From positions 1 through 64,000 of the forward strand of contig JAFUDT010000004.1 of NCBI GenBank assembly GCA_017464285.1: DNA of 64,000 bases. The letters are read 5' to 3'. Shown here in pieces: positions 47,899-57,715 of the stretch. The position numbers and the translations under genes are program-made. This DNA comes from Bacteroidales bacterium. GTDB lineage: Bacteria; Bacteroidota; Bacteroidia; Bacteroidales; UBA1402. Numbering within the stretch: position 1 is the first letter of the stretch; the number at the start of each line of letters is the position of its first letter. Under the pieces are notes generated by a model. That model was given only the letters and a program-made list of their open reading frames with translations. It did no database searches and had not been told where the DNA came from.

Positions 47899-50802
47899 AT
47901 GAAAAGACTTTCTTACGGGCTGCTGGCGGCCCTGATGCTTCTGGCATTGAATGCCTGCTGCAACCGCTCCTACGAGACGGTCGAGAACGATCCCCTCAAT
48001 GCGCGCATCTATACCCTTGACAACGGACTGAAGGTCTATATGACGGTCAACAAGAACGAGCCGCGCATCCAGACCTACATCGCCGTACGGGCCGGCGGCA
48101 AGAACGACCCGGCCGAAACCACCGGCCTGGCCCATTATTTCGAGCACCTGATGTTCAAGGGTACCAAGCAGTTCGGCACCATGGACTACGAGAAGGAAAA
48201 ACCCATGCTCGATGAGATCGAGGCCCTGTTCGAAGTCTATCGCACCAAAACTGACGAAGCCGAACGTCAGGCCATCTACCATCAGATAGACAGTGTTTCC
48301 TACGAGGCCTCCAAACTGTTCATCCCCAACGAATACGACAAGCTGATGACGGCTATCGGCGCGACGGGGACCAATGCCTATACGGGCTACGACATGACCG
48401 TCTATACCGAGGATATCCCCTCCAATCAGGTCGAGAACTGGGCCAAAATCCAGGCCGACCGTTTTGAGAATGTCGTCATCCGCGGATTCCACACGGAACT
48501 GGAAACGGTCTATGAGGAGAAAAACCGCTCCCTGACGAGCGACAGCCGCAAAGTCTACGAACGGCTGCTCACGTCGCTCTTCCCCCATCATCCCTACGGC
48601 CAGCAGACAGTGCTGGGGACTCAGGAAAACCTGAAGAATCCCTCGATAACCAATATCAAGCATTTCTACGACATCTATTATGTGCCCAACAATATGGCCA
48701 TCTGTCTGTCAGGCGACTTTGATCCCGATCGGATGATCAAGGTCATCAGGAAATATTTCGGTCACCTCAAGGCCTCTGACAACATTCCTCAGTTGAGTTA
48801 CGAGCCCGAGACCCCTGCCGCCGAGCCGATAGTCTCCGAAGTCTATGGACTGGAGGCCGAGAATGTGACCATTGGCTGGCGTTTCCCGGGTCTGAGCAGC
48901 AGTGAATACGACATGCTGTCGCTCATCGACGGTATCATTGCCAACGGCAAGGCCGGCCTGTTCGACCTGCACCTGAACCAGCAGCAGAAGGTTTTGGGTG
49001 CCGGTTGCGGCATCTACGATATGGCCGACTACAGCGCCTTTCTGGTGCAGGGCCATCCCAAGCAGGGACAGACGCTCGACGAGGTCAAGGATCTGATGCT
49101 GGCCGAAATTGCCGACTTGAAGGCCGGCAAGTTCGACGATTTCCTGCTGGAGGCCACCGTCAACAATTTCAAGCTCCAGCAGATGCAGCGCATGGAAAGC
49201 AATGCCGGTCGGGCCGACATGTTTGTCAGCGCTTTCATTAACGGTGTGAACTGGAAGGACGAGGTGGCCCGCCTGGAGCGCCTGAACCGCATCACCAAGG
49301 AAGAGCTGGTCAAGTTTGCCAACGAGTGGCTCAATGAGGGCTATGCTCTCATTTACAAGCGTCAGGGGGTGGATGTAAACGAAAAAAAGATCTCCAAGCC
49401 GGAAATTACCCCGATTCTGACCAACCGGGATGCCTCGAGCCAGTTCCTGCAGGATATTCTCGCCTCCAGCGTGAAGCCCGTCGAACCTGTCTTTGTCGAT
49501 TTCGACAAGGATATGGCACAGTTCAAGGCCCAGTCGAATATTCCCGTGCTGTCTGTCCGGAACAAGGAGAACGACCTGTTCCGTCTGACCTATCATTTCG
49601 ATATGGGAATGAACAACTGCAAGCTCCTGAACCTGGCCTTCGATTATCTGGAATATCTGGGCACCAGCCGCTACACGGCCCAGCAGATCCAGCAGGAACT
49701 CTACAAGCTGGCCTGCAACTGGCAAATGTCCGCCTCGACCGAGGAAGCCAATATCTCTGTCAGCGGCCTGGCCGAGAAAATGCCTGAGGTGCTTGCCCTG
49801 CTGGAAGACCTGCTGACCGATGCCCAGGTCAATCCGACGGCTTTTGACAATATGATCAGCGATGTCATCAAGTCGCGTCGGGATGCCAAACTCAGCCAGG
49901 GCCAGGTCTTCAACCGGCTGCGCAACTACCTGAACTACGGACCCAAGTCACCCGCGACCAACGTCTTGTCCGACAAGGAACTCTCCCAGCTGCGTCCCGA
50001 GGATCTGCTCTCTGTGGTCAAGTCGCTGAAGAGCTACAAGCACCGTGTCCTGTACTACGGTCCCCTGAGCCAGGAGGAACTGCTGGCCCAGATCGCCGAC
50101 AAGCATGTGGTGCCCGCCGTCCTGAACGATTATCCCGAGGCCGAAGAGTTCCCCCTGGTCAAGGTGGACCAGAGCCGGGTCTTTTTTGCTCCTTACAACG
50201 CCAAGCAGCTGTATATGGCCTCTTCTTCCAATCTGGGCGAGCCCTATGAGATTGGAAAAGAACCCCTCAGGGAGATGTACAACGATTATTTCGGCGGAGG
50301 CATGAACAGTATCGTCTTCCAGGAAATGCGTGAAGCCCGCGGCCTGGCCTATTCGGCAGGGGCCTCCTATGCTTCGCTGGGCAAGGCCGACAAGCCTTAC
50401 ACGATGGTTACGGTCATCGGCACCCAGACCGACAAGATGAAGGACGCACTGGAGGCTTTCCACGAAATCCTGAACAACATGCCCGAGTCGCAGGCGGCTT
50501 TCCGTCTGGCCAAGGAAGGCATGGATGCCCGTCTGCGTACTGAGCGTGTGACCCGTTATGCCATCCTGAACTATTACCTGAGGATGGAGGACCTGAAACT
50601 CGACTACGACATCAATAAATACCTGTTCGAGAAAATTCAGGACATCACCCTGGAGGATGTCAAGGCCTTCCAGGAGCAGACCATCAAGGGCCGTCCCTAT
50701 TTCTACGGTGTACTGGGCGATGAGAACGATGTCGATTTCAAGGTGCTGGAACAATATGGTCCGGTGACCAGACTCAGTCTGGAAACGCTGTTCGGCTACT
50801 AA
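47899..50802 (+). CDS. M16-family zinc metallopeptidase, lipoprotein
   Basis: 967 residues from ATG 47899. Residues 1-20 are a lipoprotein signal ending ALNAC (Cys20). Two tandem M16 halves follow. The inverted zinc motif HxxEH is at His79, Glu82 and His83 (GLAHYFEHLMFKGT), with the downstream glutamate in ETVYEEKNRS. The second half lacks an HxxEH, as in pitrilysin-like proteins where it serves as the closing half. It is expected to act in the periplasm or on the outer membrane on small peptides. It has its own promoter and ends at a strong bidirectional terminator. Confidence 0.92.
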   Translation: MKRLSYGLLAALMLLALNACCNRSYETVENDPLNARIYTLDNGLKVYMTVNKNEPRIQTYIAVRAGGKNDPAETTGLAHYFEHLMFKGTKQFGTMDYEKEKPMLDEIEALFEVYRTKTDEAERQAIYHQIDSVSYEASKLFIPNEYDKLMTAIGATGTNAYTGYDMTVYTEDIPSNQVENWAKIQADRFENVVIRGFHTELETVYEEKNRSLTSDSRKVYERLLTSLFPHHPYGQQTVLGTQENLKNPSITNIKHFYDIYYVPNNMAICLSGDFDPDRMIKVIRKYFGHLKASDNIPQLSYEPETPAAEPIVSEVYGLEAENVTIGWRFPGLSSSEYDMLSLIDGIIANGKAGLFDLHLNQQQKVLGAGCGIYDMADYSAFLVQGHPKQGQTLDEVKDLMLAEIADLKAGKFDDFLLEATVNNFKLQQMQRMESNAGRADMFVSAFINGVNWKDEVARLERLNRITKEELVKFANEWLNEGYALIYKRQGVDVNEKKISKPEITPILTNRDASSQFLQDILASSVKPVEPVFVDFDKDMAQFKAQSNIPVLSVRNKENDLFRLTYHFDMGMNNCKLLNLAFDYLEYLGTSRYTAQQIQQELYKLACNWQMSASTEEANISVSGLAEKMPEVLALLEDLLTDAQVNPTAFDNMISDVIKSRRDAKLSQGQVFNRLRNYLNYGPKSPATNVLSDKELSQLRPEDLLSVVKSLKSYKHRVLYYGPLSQEELLAQIADKHVVPAVLNDYPEAEEFPLVKVDQSRVFFAPYNAKQLYMASSSNLGEPYEIGKEPLREMYNDYFGGGMNSIVFQEMREARGLAYSAGASYASLGKADKPYTMVTVIGTQTDKMKDALEAFHEILNNMPESQAAFRLAKEGMDARLRTERVTRYAILNYYLRMEDLKLDYDINKYLFEKIQDITLEDVKAFQEQTIKGRPYFYGVLGDENDVDFKVLEQYGPVTRLSLETLFGY

Positions 50803-50819
50803 ACAACGTTGTCATATAA

Positions 50820-50858
50820 AAGAGCGGGCGGCCTGCAAAATACGGGCCGCCCGCTCTT
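50820..50858. terminator. Bidirectional intrinsic terminator between M16 gene and guaA
   Basis: A perfect 14-bp stem (AAGAGCGGGCGGCC and its complement), 11-nt loop, T run on the plus side and A run (U in minus transcript) on the other. Confidence 0.9.
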
Positions 50859-50884
50859 TTTATCGTTTTGGCAGGGATTCTTGC

Positions 50885-52408
50885 TCACTCCCACTCGATG
50901 GTGGCGGGGGGTTTGGAACTGATGTCGTAGGCTACACGGTTTACTCCCTTGACCTTGTTGATGATCTCGTTCGACATCTTGGCCAGAAAGTCGTAGGGCA
51001 GGCGGGCCCAGTCGGCAGTCATGGCATCCGATGAGGTGACGGCCCGCAGGACGACGGCCTGTTCGTAGGTGCGTTCATCGCCCATTACTCCCACTGATTG
51101 CACAGGCAGCAGGATGACGCCTGCCTGCCAGACTTGGTCGTAGAGATTCCAGTCGCGCAGGCCTTGGATGAAGATATCGTCGGCATCCTGCAGAATGCGG
51201 ACTTTTTCGGGGGTGATGTCGCTCAGTATCCTCACACCCAGGCCCGGGCCTGGGAAGGGATGGCGGCCGATCAGGCGCTCGGGCATGCCCAGTTGCCGGC
51301 CCACGCGGCGTACTTCGTCCTTGAAGAGCCATTTGAGCGGCTCGCAGAGTTTCAGGTTCATCTCCCGGGGCAGTCCACCTACGTTGTGGTGGCTTTTGAT
51401 GACTTTGCCGGTAATGTTGAGCGACTCGATCCGGTCGGGGTAGATGGTACCTTGGGCCAGCCAGCGGGCTCCGGTCACTTGGCGGGCCTCTGCGTCAAAA
51501 ACCTCGATGAAATCGCGTCCGATGATTTTACGCTTGGCTTCGGGTTCGGTCACGCCCTGCAGGTCGCGGAAGAACTTCTCGCTGGCATCGACCCCGATCA
51601 CATTCAGTCCTAAGCCCTCATAGTCGTGCATGACGTTTTTGAATTCGTTTTTGCGAAGCATGCCGTGATCGACGAAGATGCAGGTCAATTGCCGGCCGAC
51701 GGCCCGGTGCAGCAGCACGGCGGCCACGGAAGAGTCCACTCCGCCGCTCAGGCCCAGGATGACCTGATCCTGGCCGATCTGGGCTTTCAGTTCGGCCACG
51801 GTGGTATCGACAAAGGCGGCGGCGCTCCAGTCCTGATGGCTGCCGCAGATATCGACCACAAAGTTCTTGAGCAACAGCGAACCTTGCAGGGAATGGACTA
51901 CTTCGGGATGGAACTGGACGCCCCACAGCGGCTCGTCGGGAGCCTGGAATGCTGCGTTGCAGACACTGTCGGTCGAGGCGATGGTCTTGAAGCCGGCCGG
52001 TAGGGACGTAATCGTGTCGCCGTGGCTCATCCATATCTGCGAGTGCTCGTCAAATCCTTTGAACAGCGGGTTGTGTATATCGACATACTGCAAGTTGGCC
52101 CGGCCGTATTCCCGGCTGCCGGCAGGCTCGACCCGGCCGCCCAGGCTGTAGCTGATGAGTTGGGCTCCGTAGCAGATTCCCAGGACGGGATATTTCCCGC
52201 GCAGCTCGTCAAGGTCGATGTGAAAAGCATCTTTGTCATAGACACTCAGCGGCGAGCCGCTCAGGATAACGCCGATAATGGAGGGATCGTCCTTGGGGAA
52301 CTTATTATAGGGCAGAATTTCACAGAAGGTGTCCAGCTCTCTGACACGCCGTCCGATGAGCTGGGTGGTTTGCGATCCGAAGTCGAGGATAATGATTTTT
52401 TCTTGCAT
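50885..52408 (-). CDS. guaA: GMP synthase (glutamine-hydrolysing)
   Basis: 507 residues. N-terminal class I glutaminase with Cys79 in [13 protein letters not shown] and the His-Glu pair in [11 protein letters not shown]; then an ATP-pyrophosphatase with [21 protein letters not shown]; then the dimerisation domain ending in PPATIEWE. It aminates XMP to GMP. It follows the LysM glucosaminidase gene by 9 bp, so the two may be cotranscribed, and ends at the bidirectional terminator at 50820-50858. It is a further glutamine amidotransferase near the nitrogen cluster. Confidence 0.97.
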   Translation of the reverse strand: MQEKIIILDFGSQTTQLIGRRVRELDTFCEILPYNKFPKDDPSIIGVILSGSPLSVYDKDAFHIDLDELRGKYPVLGICYGAQLISYSLGGRVEPAGSREYGRANLQYVDIHNPLFKGFDEHSQIWMSHGDTITSLPAGFKTIASTDSVCNAAFQAPDEPLWGVQFHPEVVHSLQGSLLLKNFVVDICGSHQDWSAAAFVDTTVAELKAQIGQDQVILGLSGGVDSSVAAVLLHRAVGRQLTCIFVDHGMLRKNEFKNVMHDYEGLGLNVIGVDASEKFFRDLQGVTEPEAKRKIIGRDFIEVFDAEARQVTGARWLAQGTIYPDRIESLNITGKVIKSHHNVGGLPREMNLKLCEPLKWLFKDEVRRVGRQLGMPERLIGRHPFPGPGLGVRILSDITPEKVRILQDADDIFIQGLRDWNLYDQVWQAGVILLPVQSVGVMGDERTYEQAVVLRAVTSSDAMTADWARLPYDFLAKMSNEIINKVKGVNRVAYDISSKPPATIEWE

Positions 52409-52417
52409 AAAAAGGTA

Positions 52418-53563
52418 CTATCGGAGATTAAGGGTTTGTCCGGTGACGACGCTTTCTCCCGATTTCATGCCGTTGAGCCGGTAGAGAGCCGCCATGTCGA
52501 TGGCATAGCGTTGCGAGATGCTGTGCATGCTTTCACCTTCCCGCACGACATGGGATTCTTCGTCTCCTTCCCAGGTCTGGCCCTTTTTGTTCAGGTAGAG
52601 GATGTCGCCGATCTGGATCTCGTAGCCCTTGGGCAGGTCGTTGATTTTTCTCAGGCGGGAGGGAGAAATGTTGAATTCATCGGCCAGATTGTTGTAGTTG
52701 TCGCCATATTGGGCTACGATGTAGGGCACGCTGCCACGGTAAAGGATGGTGTGGCTCGGCACGGCGGTGATTTTCTCTGTCATCGGCTGCCGGGTGGCGG
52801 CCAGGTAGCTGTAGTCCTTGGCCCGGCGGGCCAGCTGGTCGCGCTTGAGCGCAGCGGGCTTCTCGACGGTACGGCCTTGCCTTCTGGTGCGTGTCCTGGT
52901 CTTGCGCGGTTCCGATGCGGCCTGGCCGGTCGCCTTGCTGTCCGATACCCGGCCTGCGGCATAGTCGTTGACGACATAGAGGTCCTCCTGCTTTTCTTCG
53001 CCGGAAAGCGCGTCCCACTCTTCGATCAGTTTTTTCGCTTTCTTATGGTTGCCGGCAGTGCGGTCGTAATAGTCCAGGTCGTAGTCTTCGATGATCTTGA
53101 TGAGTTTCTGGGCATACTGTCTGTCGGTGGCATAGCCGGCCTGCCGGAGTCCGTGGGCCCAGGCTTTGTAGTCTTTGGTGTCCAGTTCAAAGAGAAAATC
53201 GTAGCGCGGGCGGGTCACCAGAAACAGCGAATGGTCGGTATAGGAGTCCAGGACCGTCTTGTACTTGCGGAAGCAGCTCATCTCGCCGTCGTCCCAGCTC
53301 GAATAGGAGGGTCCGTCCCAGTTGTTGTGGCATTTGATTCCGAAGTGGTTGTTGCTGTTGCGGGCCAGTTCGCTGTTGCCGGCATTGGATTCCAGCAGCC
53401 CCTGGGCCAGGGTAATGCTCGATGGAATGCCGTATTTGACCTGCTGGATCATAGCGTCGGTCGCATACTTGTGTATATAGTCTTCGTAGGGTTTCAGCCG
53501 GATGCCCGCCCGGCAGAGCCCGATACTGAGCAACATTACCTGGAGAAGGAGGATTTTTTTCAT
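52418..53563 (-). CDS. Exported glucosaminidase with LysM repeats
   Basis: 381 residues. Signal peptide (MKKILLLQVMLLSIGLCRAG), then a GH73-type mannosyl-glycoprotein endo-beta-N-acetylglucosaminidase domain: PSSITLAQGLLESNAGNSELARNSNNHFGIK (the Glu in LLES is the likely catalytic acid) and SYTDHSLFL. A basic linker follows (about residues 190-265), then two LysM modules: YIVAQYGDNYNNLADEFNIS and HVVREGESMHSISQRYAID. The expected role is peptidoglycan hydrolysis during growth or division. It begins only 36 bp from the divergent cdd start. Confidence 0.93.
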   Translation of the reverse strand: MKKILLLQVMLLSIGLCRAGIRLKPYEDYIHKYATDAMIQQVKYGIPSSITLAQGLLESNAGNSELARNSNNHFGIKCHNNWDGPSYSSWDDGEMSCFRKYKTVLDSYTDHSLFLVTRPRYDFLFELDTKDYKAWAHGLRQAGYATDRQYAQKLIKIIEDYDLDYYDRTAGNHKKAKKLIEEWDALSGEEKQEDLYVVNDYAAGRVSDSKATGQAASEPRKTRTRTRRQGRTVEKPAALKRDQLARRAKDYSYLAATRQPMTEKITAVPSHTILYRGSVPYIVAQYGDNYNNLADEFNISPSRLRKINDLPKGYEIQIGDILYLNKKGQTWEGDEESHVVREGESMHSISQRYAIDMAALYRLNGMKSGESVVTGQTLNLR

Positions 53564-53571
53564 GAAAGTAT

Positions 53572-53579
53572 TATTTTTG
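53572..53579 (+). promoter_or_regulatory. -7 box for cdd
   Basis: TATTTTTG, a TAnnTTTG match, 20 nt before the cdd ATG at 53600. The -33 region would fall at the first codons of the divergent glucosaminidase gene and has only a T run. Confidence 0.55.
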
Positions 53580-53599
53580 TTTGCTCAAAACCTGTTGCT

Positions 53600-54124
53600 A
53601 TGAGAAAGGTGGAAATTGCTGCAAAGATAACATATTGTTCGATAGAAGAGTTGTCCGCAGCCCAAAAACAACTGGTCGGTCAGGCAAAAAAAGCCTGCGA
53701 CCTGGCCTATGCTCCCTATTCGGATTTTGCGGTCGGTGCCGCCCTCCAGCTCGACAACGGCGAAATCGTCCTGGGAGCCAACCAGGAGAATGCGGCCTAC
53801 CCTTCTGGTCTGTGCGCCGAGCGGGTGGCACTGTTCGCGGCCGCTGCACGTTATCCCCAGGCGGTTCCGGTACGCCTGGCCGTCGCGGCCAAAAGACTTG
53901 CTCCGGCAAGGGACATGGCCGTCCCCGCGCAGGCCGTCTGCAGCCGAAGGGAGAGTCATGGCTTTACCTTGCGTCCGGTAACGCCCTGCGGGGCCTGCCG
54001 GCAAGTGCTCTCAGAGGCGGAACGGCGCTATGGCCGCTCCATGGAACTCTTGCTCTTCGGAGAGGAAGAAACGGCCGTCATCAGCTCGGGTGCCGACCTG
54101 CTGCCCTTGTCATTCAATTTGTAG
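53600..54124 (+). CDS. cdd: Cytidine deaminase
   Basis: 174 residues from ATG 53600. The much longer frame that extends upstream to 52022 is antisense to the glucosaminidase and guaA and is rejected. Zinc ligands and proton shuttle: Cys72 and Glu74 in SGLCAERVALFA, Cys130 and Cys133 in TPCGACRQVLSE. It deaminates cytidine and deoxycytidine in pyrimidine salvage. At 174 residues it is longer than the ~130-residue minimal enzyme because of an inserted loop between the two motifs. It converges on the DUF4270 gene. Confidence 0.95.
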   Translation: MRKVEIAAKITYCSIEELSAAQKQLVGQAKKACDLAYAPYSDFAVGAALQLDNGEIVLGANQENAAYPSGLCAERVALFAAAARYPQAVPVRLAVAAKRLAPARDMAVPAQAVCSRRESHGFTLRPVTPCGACRQVLSEAERRYGRSMELLLFGEEETAVISSGADLLPLSFNL

Positions 54125-54136
54125 CAGCTGTCCTGA

Positions 54137-55516
54137 CTACCTGTTCAAGGAAGGTTTGTCGCTGTGGACCAGTTCCAGCTTCATGGGAATGCCGGGATGG
54201 GCGGCACTGCGTATTTTCACTGCCGAGGGTCTGTAGTCGGGCAGGAGATAGAGAGAGGTCTTGTCTGTGTTCTGTACAAGCGTGACAGGTACCAGCAACA
54301 TCTTGTCGTAGGGAGTGAATTCCTCGGTGGCGCCCAGGTCTCCGTCGGCCTGGCGGATGAGTTTCTGCAGATAGGTGCTCAGGTCGAAGACAAAACAAGT
54401 GTCGCTTGTGCTGTAGGTGGCCGAGAAGGAGTACAGATCGTCGGGCAGGCTGTAGCCGGCAAAGAAGCTGTGGATGTCCTCCTCTCTGAGCAGTAGCAGC
54501 CGGGAGGGCGGATCCATGCCCCACTCGCTGTCGTCGAGTTCCGCGGCCGATACTTTCAGCCGGGCATAGTTGATGTTCTTATGGCTCAGCCTGCCGGTGA
54601 TGTCGCCCACGGGCAGGGTGATTTTCGTAAACATGCCGGCCGGGGCGTAGAGATAGTTGAGGCTGTCATCGGCACTGACGGGCAGATAGGCCGTCAGGTC
54701 GGGATGGGTATAGCGATTGACTTGCTTGACTTCTCCGGTGACGGGGAAATACGTTGCCGAGACGGTATCGACCAGGACTCCTGAGGAATTCTTCAGGCGG
54801 TAGTCGTAGCAGAACTCCAGCTCGATGTGGCTGATATAGACGATGGCTCCGTTGCCATAGGTCGTGGAGACGTACAGTCCGTTGAAATACTCGATGAAAT
54901 GGCGGACATCGCTGAAAGCCCCGGGATGATTGACACTGTCCCGGCTGTCCAGGTAGAACTGCTGTCCGAAAACGCTGTCCAGGGGGATGCGGACACAGTA
55001 GTCGTACTGGGAGGTCCATCGGTTGTCGGCCGTGGCGGGTGTAAAGGTGACACTGCCCAGCTTTTTCTGCCTGTCGCAGTAGTCTGCGACATTGATATTG
55101 GTATAATAGGCCTGGTCCAGGTCGAGCGGGCCGGTGAGCTGCCAGACGCTGGCTTCGAGCAGTGAAGCATTGTTGCCGAAGCAGTCGTCAAAATAAAGGT
55201 ACAGAAAAACCGAGTCGATGTTGTTGTCCGGGATTTCCGGGAAAGAGAAGGCAGGCGGGCAGTAGAACTGGGCCATGAAATCGGCCTTGGTGGTGCCGAA
55301 ACAGGCATCGGTGTATTCTCCGAGAACAGCCACGGAATTTTTCTGGAGGATGGAATCCACCACCACCGTCTGTGAATTCAGCTGGAAAGTAGCGGTATCG
55401 GTCAGGACCAGGTCCTGGCCAGGCTGTATGCTTTGGCCGATGCTTTCTCCGTCGGTACAGGAATAACCGCCCAGCAGGGCCAGCGCCAATACGGCAAGAT
55501 AGAAAGAATGCCTCAT
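54137..55516 (-). CDS. DUF4270 family lipoprotein
   Basis: 459 residues from ATG 55516; a longer frame to 55648 would run into the upstream gene and destroy the signal. Lipoprotein signal with Cys20 (LLGGYSC). The mature part begins SIGQSIQPGQDLVLTDT and shows DUF4270 features: SVAVLGEYTDACFGTTKADFMAQFY and NNIDSVFLYLYFD. The fold is beta-rich and the role unknown; surface or periplasmic lipoprotein. Its ATG overlaps the stop of the GT5 gene in a TAATG arrangement, so the two are translationally coupled. Confidence 0.88.
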   Translation of the reverse strand: MRHSFYLAVLALALLGGYSCTDGESIGQSIQPGQDLVLTDTATFQLNSQTVVVDSILQKNSVAVLGEYTDACFGTTKADFMAQFYCPPAFSFPEIPDNNIDSVFLYLYFDDCFGNNASLLEASVWQLTGPLDLDQAYYTNINVADYCDRQKKLGSVTFTPATADNRWTSQYDYCVRIPLDSVFGQQFYLDSRDSVNHPGAFSDVRHFIEYFNGLYVSTTYGNGAIVYISHIELEFCYDYRLKNSSGVLVDTVSATYFPVTGEVKQVNRYTHPDLTAYLPVSADDSLNYLYAPAGMFTKITLPVGDITGRLSHKNINYARLKVSAAELDDSEWGMDPPSRLLLLREEDIHSFFAGYSLPDDLYSFSATYSTSDTCFVFDLSTYLQKLIRQADGDLGATEEFTPYDKMLLVPVTLVQNTDKTSLYLLPDYRPSAVKIRSAAHPGIPMKLELVHSDKPSLNR

Positions 55517-56328
55517 TATTTCAGCTCTGTCAGCGTTTGATAAAAGTCGTAGTAATTCTGGTAGTCGTTTTCTTCGCTGCTTGTGATGACGGGCTTGTCG
55601 AGCTTGTTGACAAAGGTAAGCAGATTCCGGTTCAGCTGGTCGGAACACAGGATGATGCCGTCCGAATACTGGACTGCCAGTTTCATCATGGACAGATAGC
55701 CGGGTTTCTTGCCCAGCAGGGCGAAGTCGGCAGCCTGCAGCTCATCGATGAGCACTTTGTTGTTGAGATCCTGTTTGAAAAACTGTTTGAAGTCGTCGTG
55801 ATAGAGCGAATAGACGATTTTGGCATTTTTGAAATAGGGGTCGTCGGCAAAGGCCTTTTTGAGGTACAAGGGAACAAAGGCCGACATCCAGCCATGACAG
55901 TGGATGACATCGGGGATCCAGCGCAGTTTGCGGACGGTCTCGATGACACCGCGGGCATAGAATATACTCCGCTCGCCATTGTCGGGGAACTCCTTGCCCT
56001 CGGCGTCGGCCACCGTAAAGCGGCGGTGGAAGAAATCGTCGTTGTCGATGAAGTAAACCTGCATGCGGGCGGACTGTATGCTGGCCACCTTGATGATGAG
56101 CGGGTGGTCGTTGTCGTCGATGATGATGTTCATTCCAGACAGCCGGATGACTTCATGCAACTGGTTGCGTCGTTCGTTGATACAACCGAATTTCGGCATG
56201 AAGGTCCTGATTTCACAACCCTTCTCCTGAATGGCCTGAGGCATGCGGCGGCAGATGCCGGATATTTCATTTTCAGGTAGATATGGGGTGATTTCTTGGC
56301 ATATGTACAAGACTTTTGCTGCACTCAT
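55516..56328 (-). CDS. Glycogen/starch synthase catalytic-domain protein, short form
   Basis: 270 residues. Similar to the N-terminal Rossmann domain of GT5 glycogen synthase: VLYICQEITPYLPENEISGICRRMPQAI, then VIHCHGWMSAFVPLYLK. A usual GlgA has ~480 residues with a second nucleotide-sugar-binding domain; that half is missing. The ADP-glucose motif KxGGL after the start is replaced by NEISG. It is therefore probably not a normal glycogen synthase. Short forms of this kind are seen in Bacteroidota. It has its own -7 box and is coupled to the DUF4270 gene. Confidence 0.8.
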   Translation of the reverse strand: MSAAKVLYICQEITPYLPENEISGICRRMPQAIQEKGCEIRTFMPKFGCINERRNQLHEVIRLSGMNIIIDDNDHPLIIKVASIQSARMQVYFIDNDDFFHRRFTVADAEGKEFPDNGERSIFYARGVIETVRKLRWIPDVIHCHGWMSAFVPLYLKKAFADDPYFKNAKIVYSLYHDDFKQFFKQDLNNKVLIDELQAADFALLGKKPGYLSMMKLAVQYSDGIILCSDQLNRNLLTFVNKLDKPVITSSEENDYQNYYDFYQTLTELK

Positions 56329-56362
56329 AGCTGTCGATATTATGGTTTTCCGTCTTTTCGTG

Positions 56363-56370
56363 CAAAGATA
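56363..56370 (-). promoter_or_regulatory. -7 box for the GT5-DUF4270 pair
   Basis: Minus strand TATCTTTG, 34 nt before the ATG at 56328. A CTTG about 22 bp upstream could be an off-spaced -33. Confidence 0.55.
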
Positions 56371-56454
56371 ATAAAATAAAACAGACCACTTGCAAGATGT
56401 CGGAGGATTATTTTTTTAAATGACAAGAAATTAGTTTTTTTGCAGCCTGAAACA

Positions 56455-56476
56455 GGGGGCTTTGGACAAAGTCCCC
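56455..56476 (+). promoter_or_regulatory. Hairpin in the panC leader
   Basis: GGGGGCTTTG pairs with CAAAGTCCCC (one G-U), a compact stem 34 bp before the panC ATG. No T run follows, so it is not a normal terminator; it could affect panC translation or mRNA stability. Confidence 0.4.
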
Positions 56477-56510
56477 AAAAGAGGAATATATTGATAAAAA
56501 TCAGTAAGTT

Positions 56511-57362
56511 ATGGAGATTGTAAAAACCAAGTCTGAATTAAAGGAGAAACTGGATGCCTGCCGTGGCCGCCACCAGAGCATCGGCCTGGTCCCGACCATG
56601 GGGGCCCTGCATGCCGGACATATTTCTCTGGTGAAGCGCTGCGTGGCTGAAAATGACATCTGTGTGGTCAGTGTTTTTGTCAACCCGACCCAGTTCAACG
56701 ACAAAAGCGATCTGGCTGCCTATCCGCGCACGCCGGACCAGGATGCCGCCATGCTCCGGGAGGCCGGCTGCAGCTACATGTTCCTGCCCGAGGTGGAGGA
56801 AATGTACCCGGAGCCCGATACGCGCGAGTTTCATTTCGGAGCCTTGGAGCAGGTCATGGAAGGGCCCTATCGTCCCGGACATTTCAACGGGGTCGCCCAG
56901 ATTGTCAGCAAGCTGTTCTATGCCGTGGAGCCCGACCGGGCCTATTTCGGCGAAAAAGACTTCCAGCAGATCGCCGTCATCCGCAGTATGGTGTCCCAGC
57001 TGCAACTGCCCCTTGAAATAGTCTCCTGTCCTATCGTCAGGGAACCGGACGGACTGGCCATGAGCAGCCGCAACCAGCGCCTGAACGCCGAAGAACGAAA
57101 AAAAGCCGTATTAATATCCAGATATTTGTCCGAAAGCCTTACTTTTGCAGCTGAAAACTCTCTGGCAGCGACCAAAGCCTATGTCGAACGGAAAATCGGC
57201 AGCGAGAAGCTGTTCCGTCTGGACTACTACGAAATCGTGGACGGAATCACCTTGCAGCCGCTCAAAAACTGGGAAGACAGCGACTATGCGGTAGGCTGCA
57301 TCGCTGTTTACTGCGGCCCTGTCAGACTGATAGACAACATTATCTACAAGTCATGCAAATAG
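56511..57362 (+). CDS. panC: Pantothenate synthetase
   Basis: 283 residues. [19 protein letters not shown] holds the HxGH nucleotide-binding motif; [19 protein letters not shown], then [19 protein letters not shown] and [14 protein letters not shown], and the KMSKS-like MSSRNQRLN follow. It joins pantoate and beta-alanine. The panD start overlaps the end of panC by 10 bp, so both enzymes for pantothenate from aspartate and pantoate are made together. Confidence 0.97.
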   Translation: MEIVKTKSELKEKLDACRGRHQSIGLVPTMGALHAGHISLVKRCVAENDICVVSVFVNPTQFNDKSDLAAYPRTPDQDAAMLREAGCSYMFLPEVEEMYPEPDTREFHFGALEQVMEGPYRPGHFNGVAQIVSKLFYAVEPDRAYFGEKDFQQIAVIRSMVSQLQLPLEIVSCPIVREPDGLAMSSRNQRLNAEERKKAVLISRYLSESLTFAAENSLAATKAYVERKIGSEKLFRLDYYEIVDGITLQPLKNWEDSDYAVGCIAVYCGPVRLIDNIIYKSCK

Positions 57363-57703
57363 AGATACTCAAATCGAAAATCCATTGTGTTCATGTGACG
57401 CAGGCCAACCTGGACTATGTCGGCAGCATCACCATCGACCAGGATCTGATGGATGCCGCCAACATCCTTCCCTACGAGAAGGTGCAGGTGGTGAACAAAA
57501 ACAACGGAGAACGCATGGAAACCTATGCCATTCCCGGGCAGCGGGGATCGGGAGTCATCTGCCTGAACGGTGCGGCTGCCCGCAAGGCCATGCCCGGTGA
57601 CATTGTCATCATCATCTCTTATGCCTTGATGGATTTCGAGGATGCCCGTCGTTTTTCGCCTGCGGTCATTTTCCCCGATACGGCTACCAACAAACTGGTA
57701 TAG
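57353..57703 (+). CDS. panD: Aspartate 1-decarboxylase proenzyme
   Basis: 116 residues. Gly24-Ser25 ([10 protein letters not shown]) is the self-cleavage site that creates the pyruvoyl group. [22 protein letters not shown] and [16 protein letters not shown] are the family core. It supplies beta-alanine to PanC. The start overlaps panC in a different frame; the M23 peptidase gene begins 12 bp after the stop. Confidence 0.97.
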   Translation: MQIEILKSKIHCVHVTQANLDYVGSITIDQDLMDAANILPYEKVQVVNKNNGERMETYAIPGQRGSGVICLNGAAARKAMPGDIVIIISYALMDFEDARRFSPAVIFPDTATNKLV

Positions 57704-57715
57704 GCTTCTTCTGCC

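Noticed and set aside
52022-53599. Long upstream extension of the cytidine deaminase frame
   Set aside because: Runs antisense through guaA and the glucosaminidase; the -7 box at 53572 and the normal Cdd N-terminus place the start at 53600.
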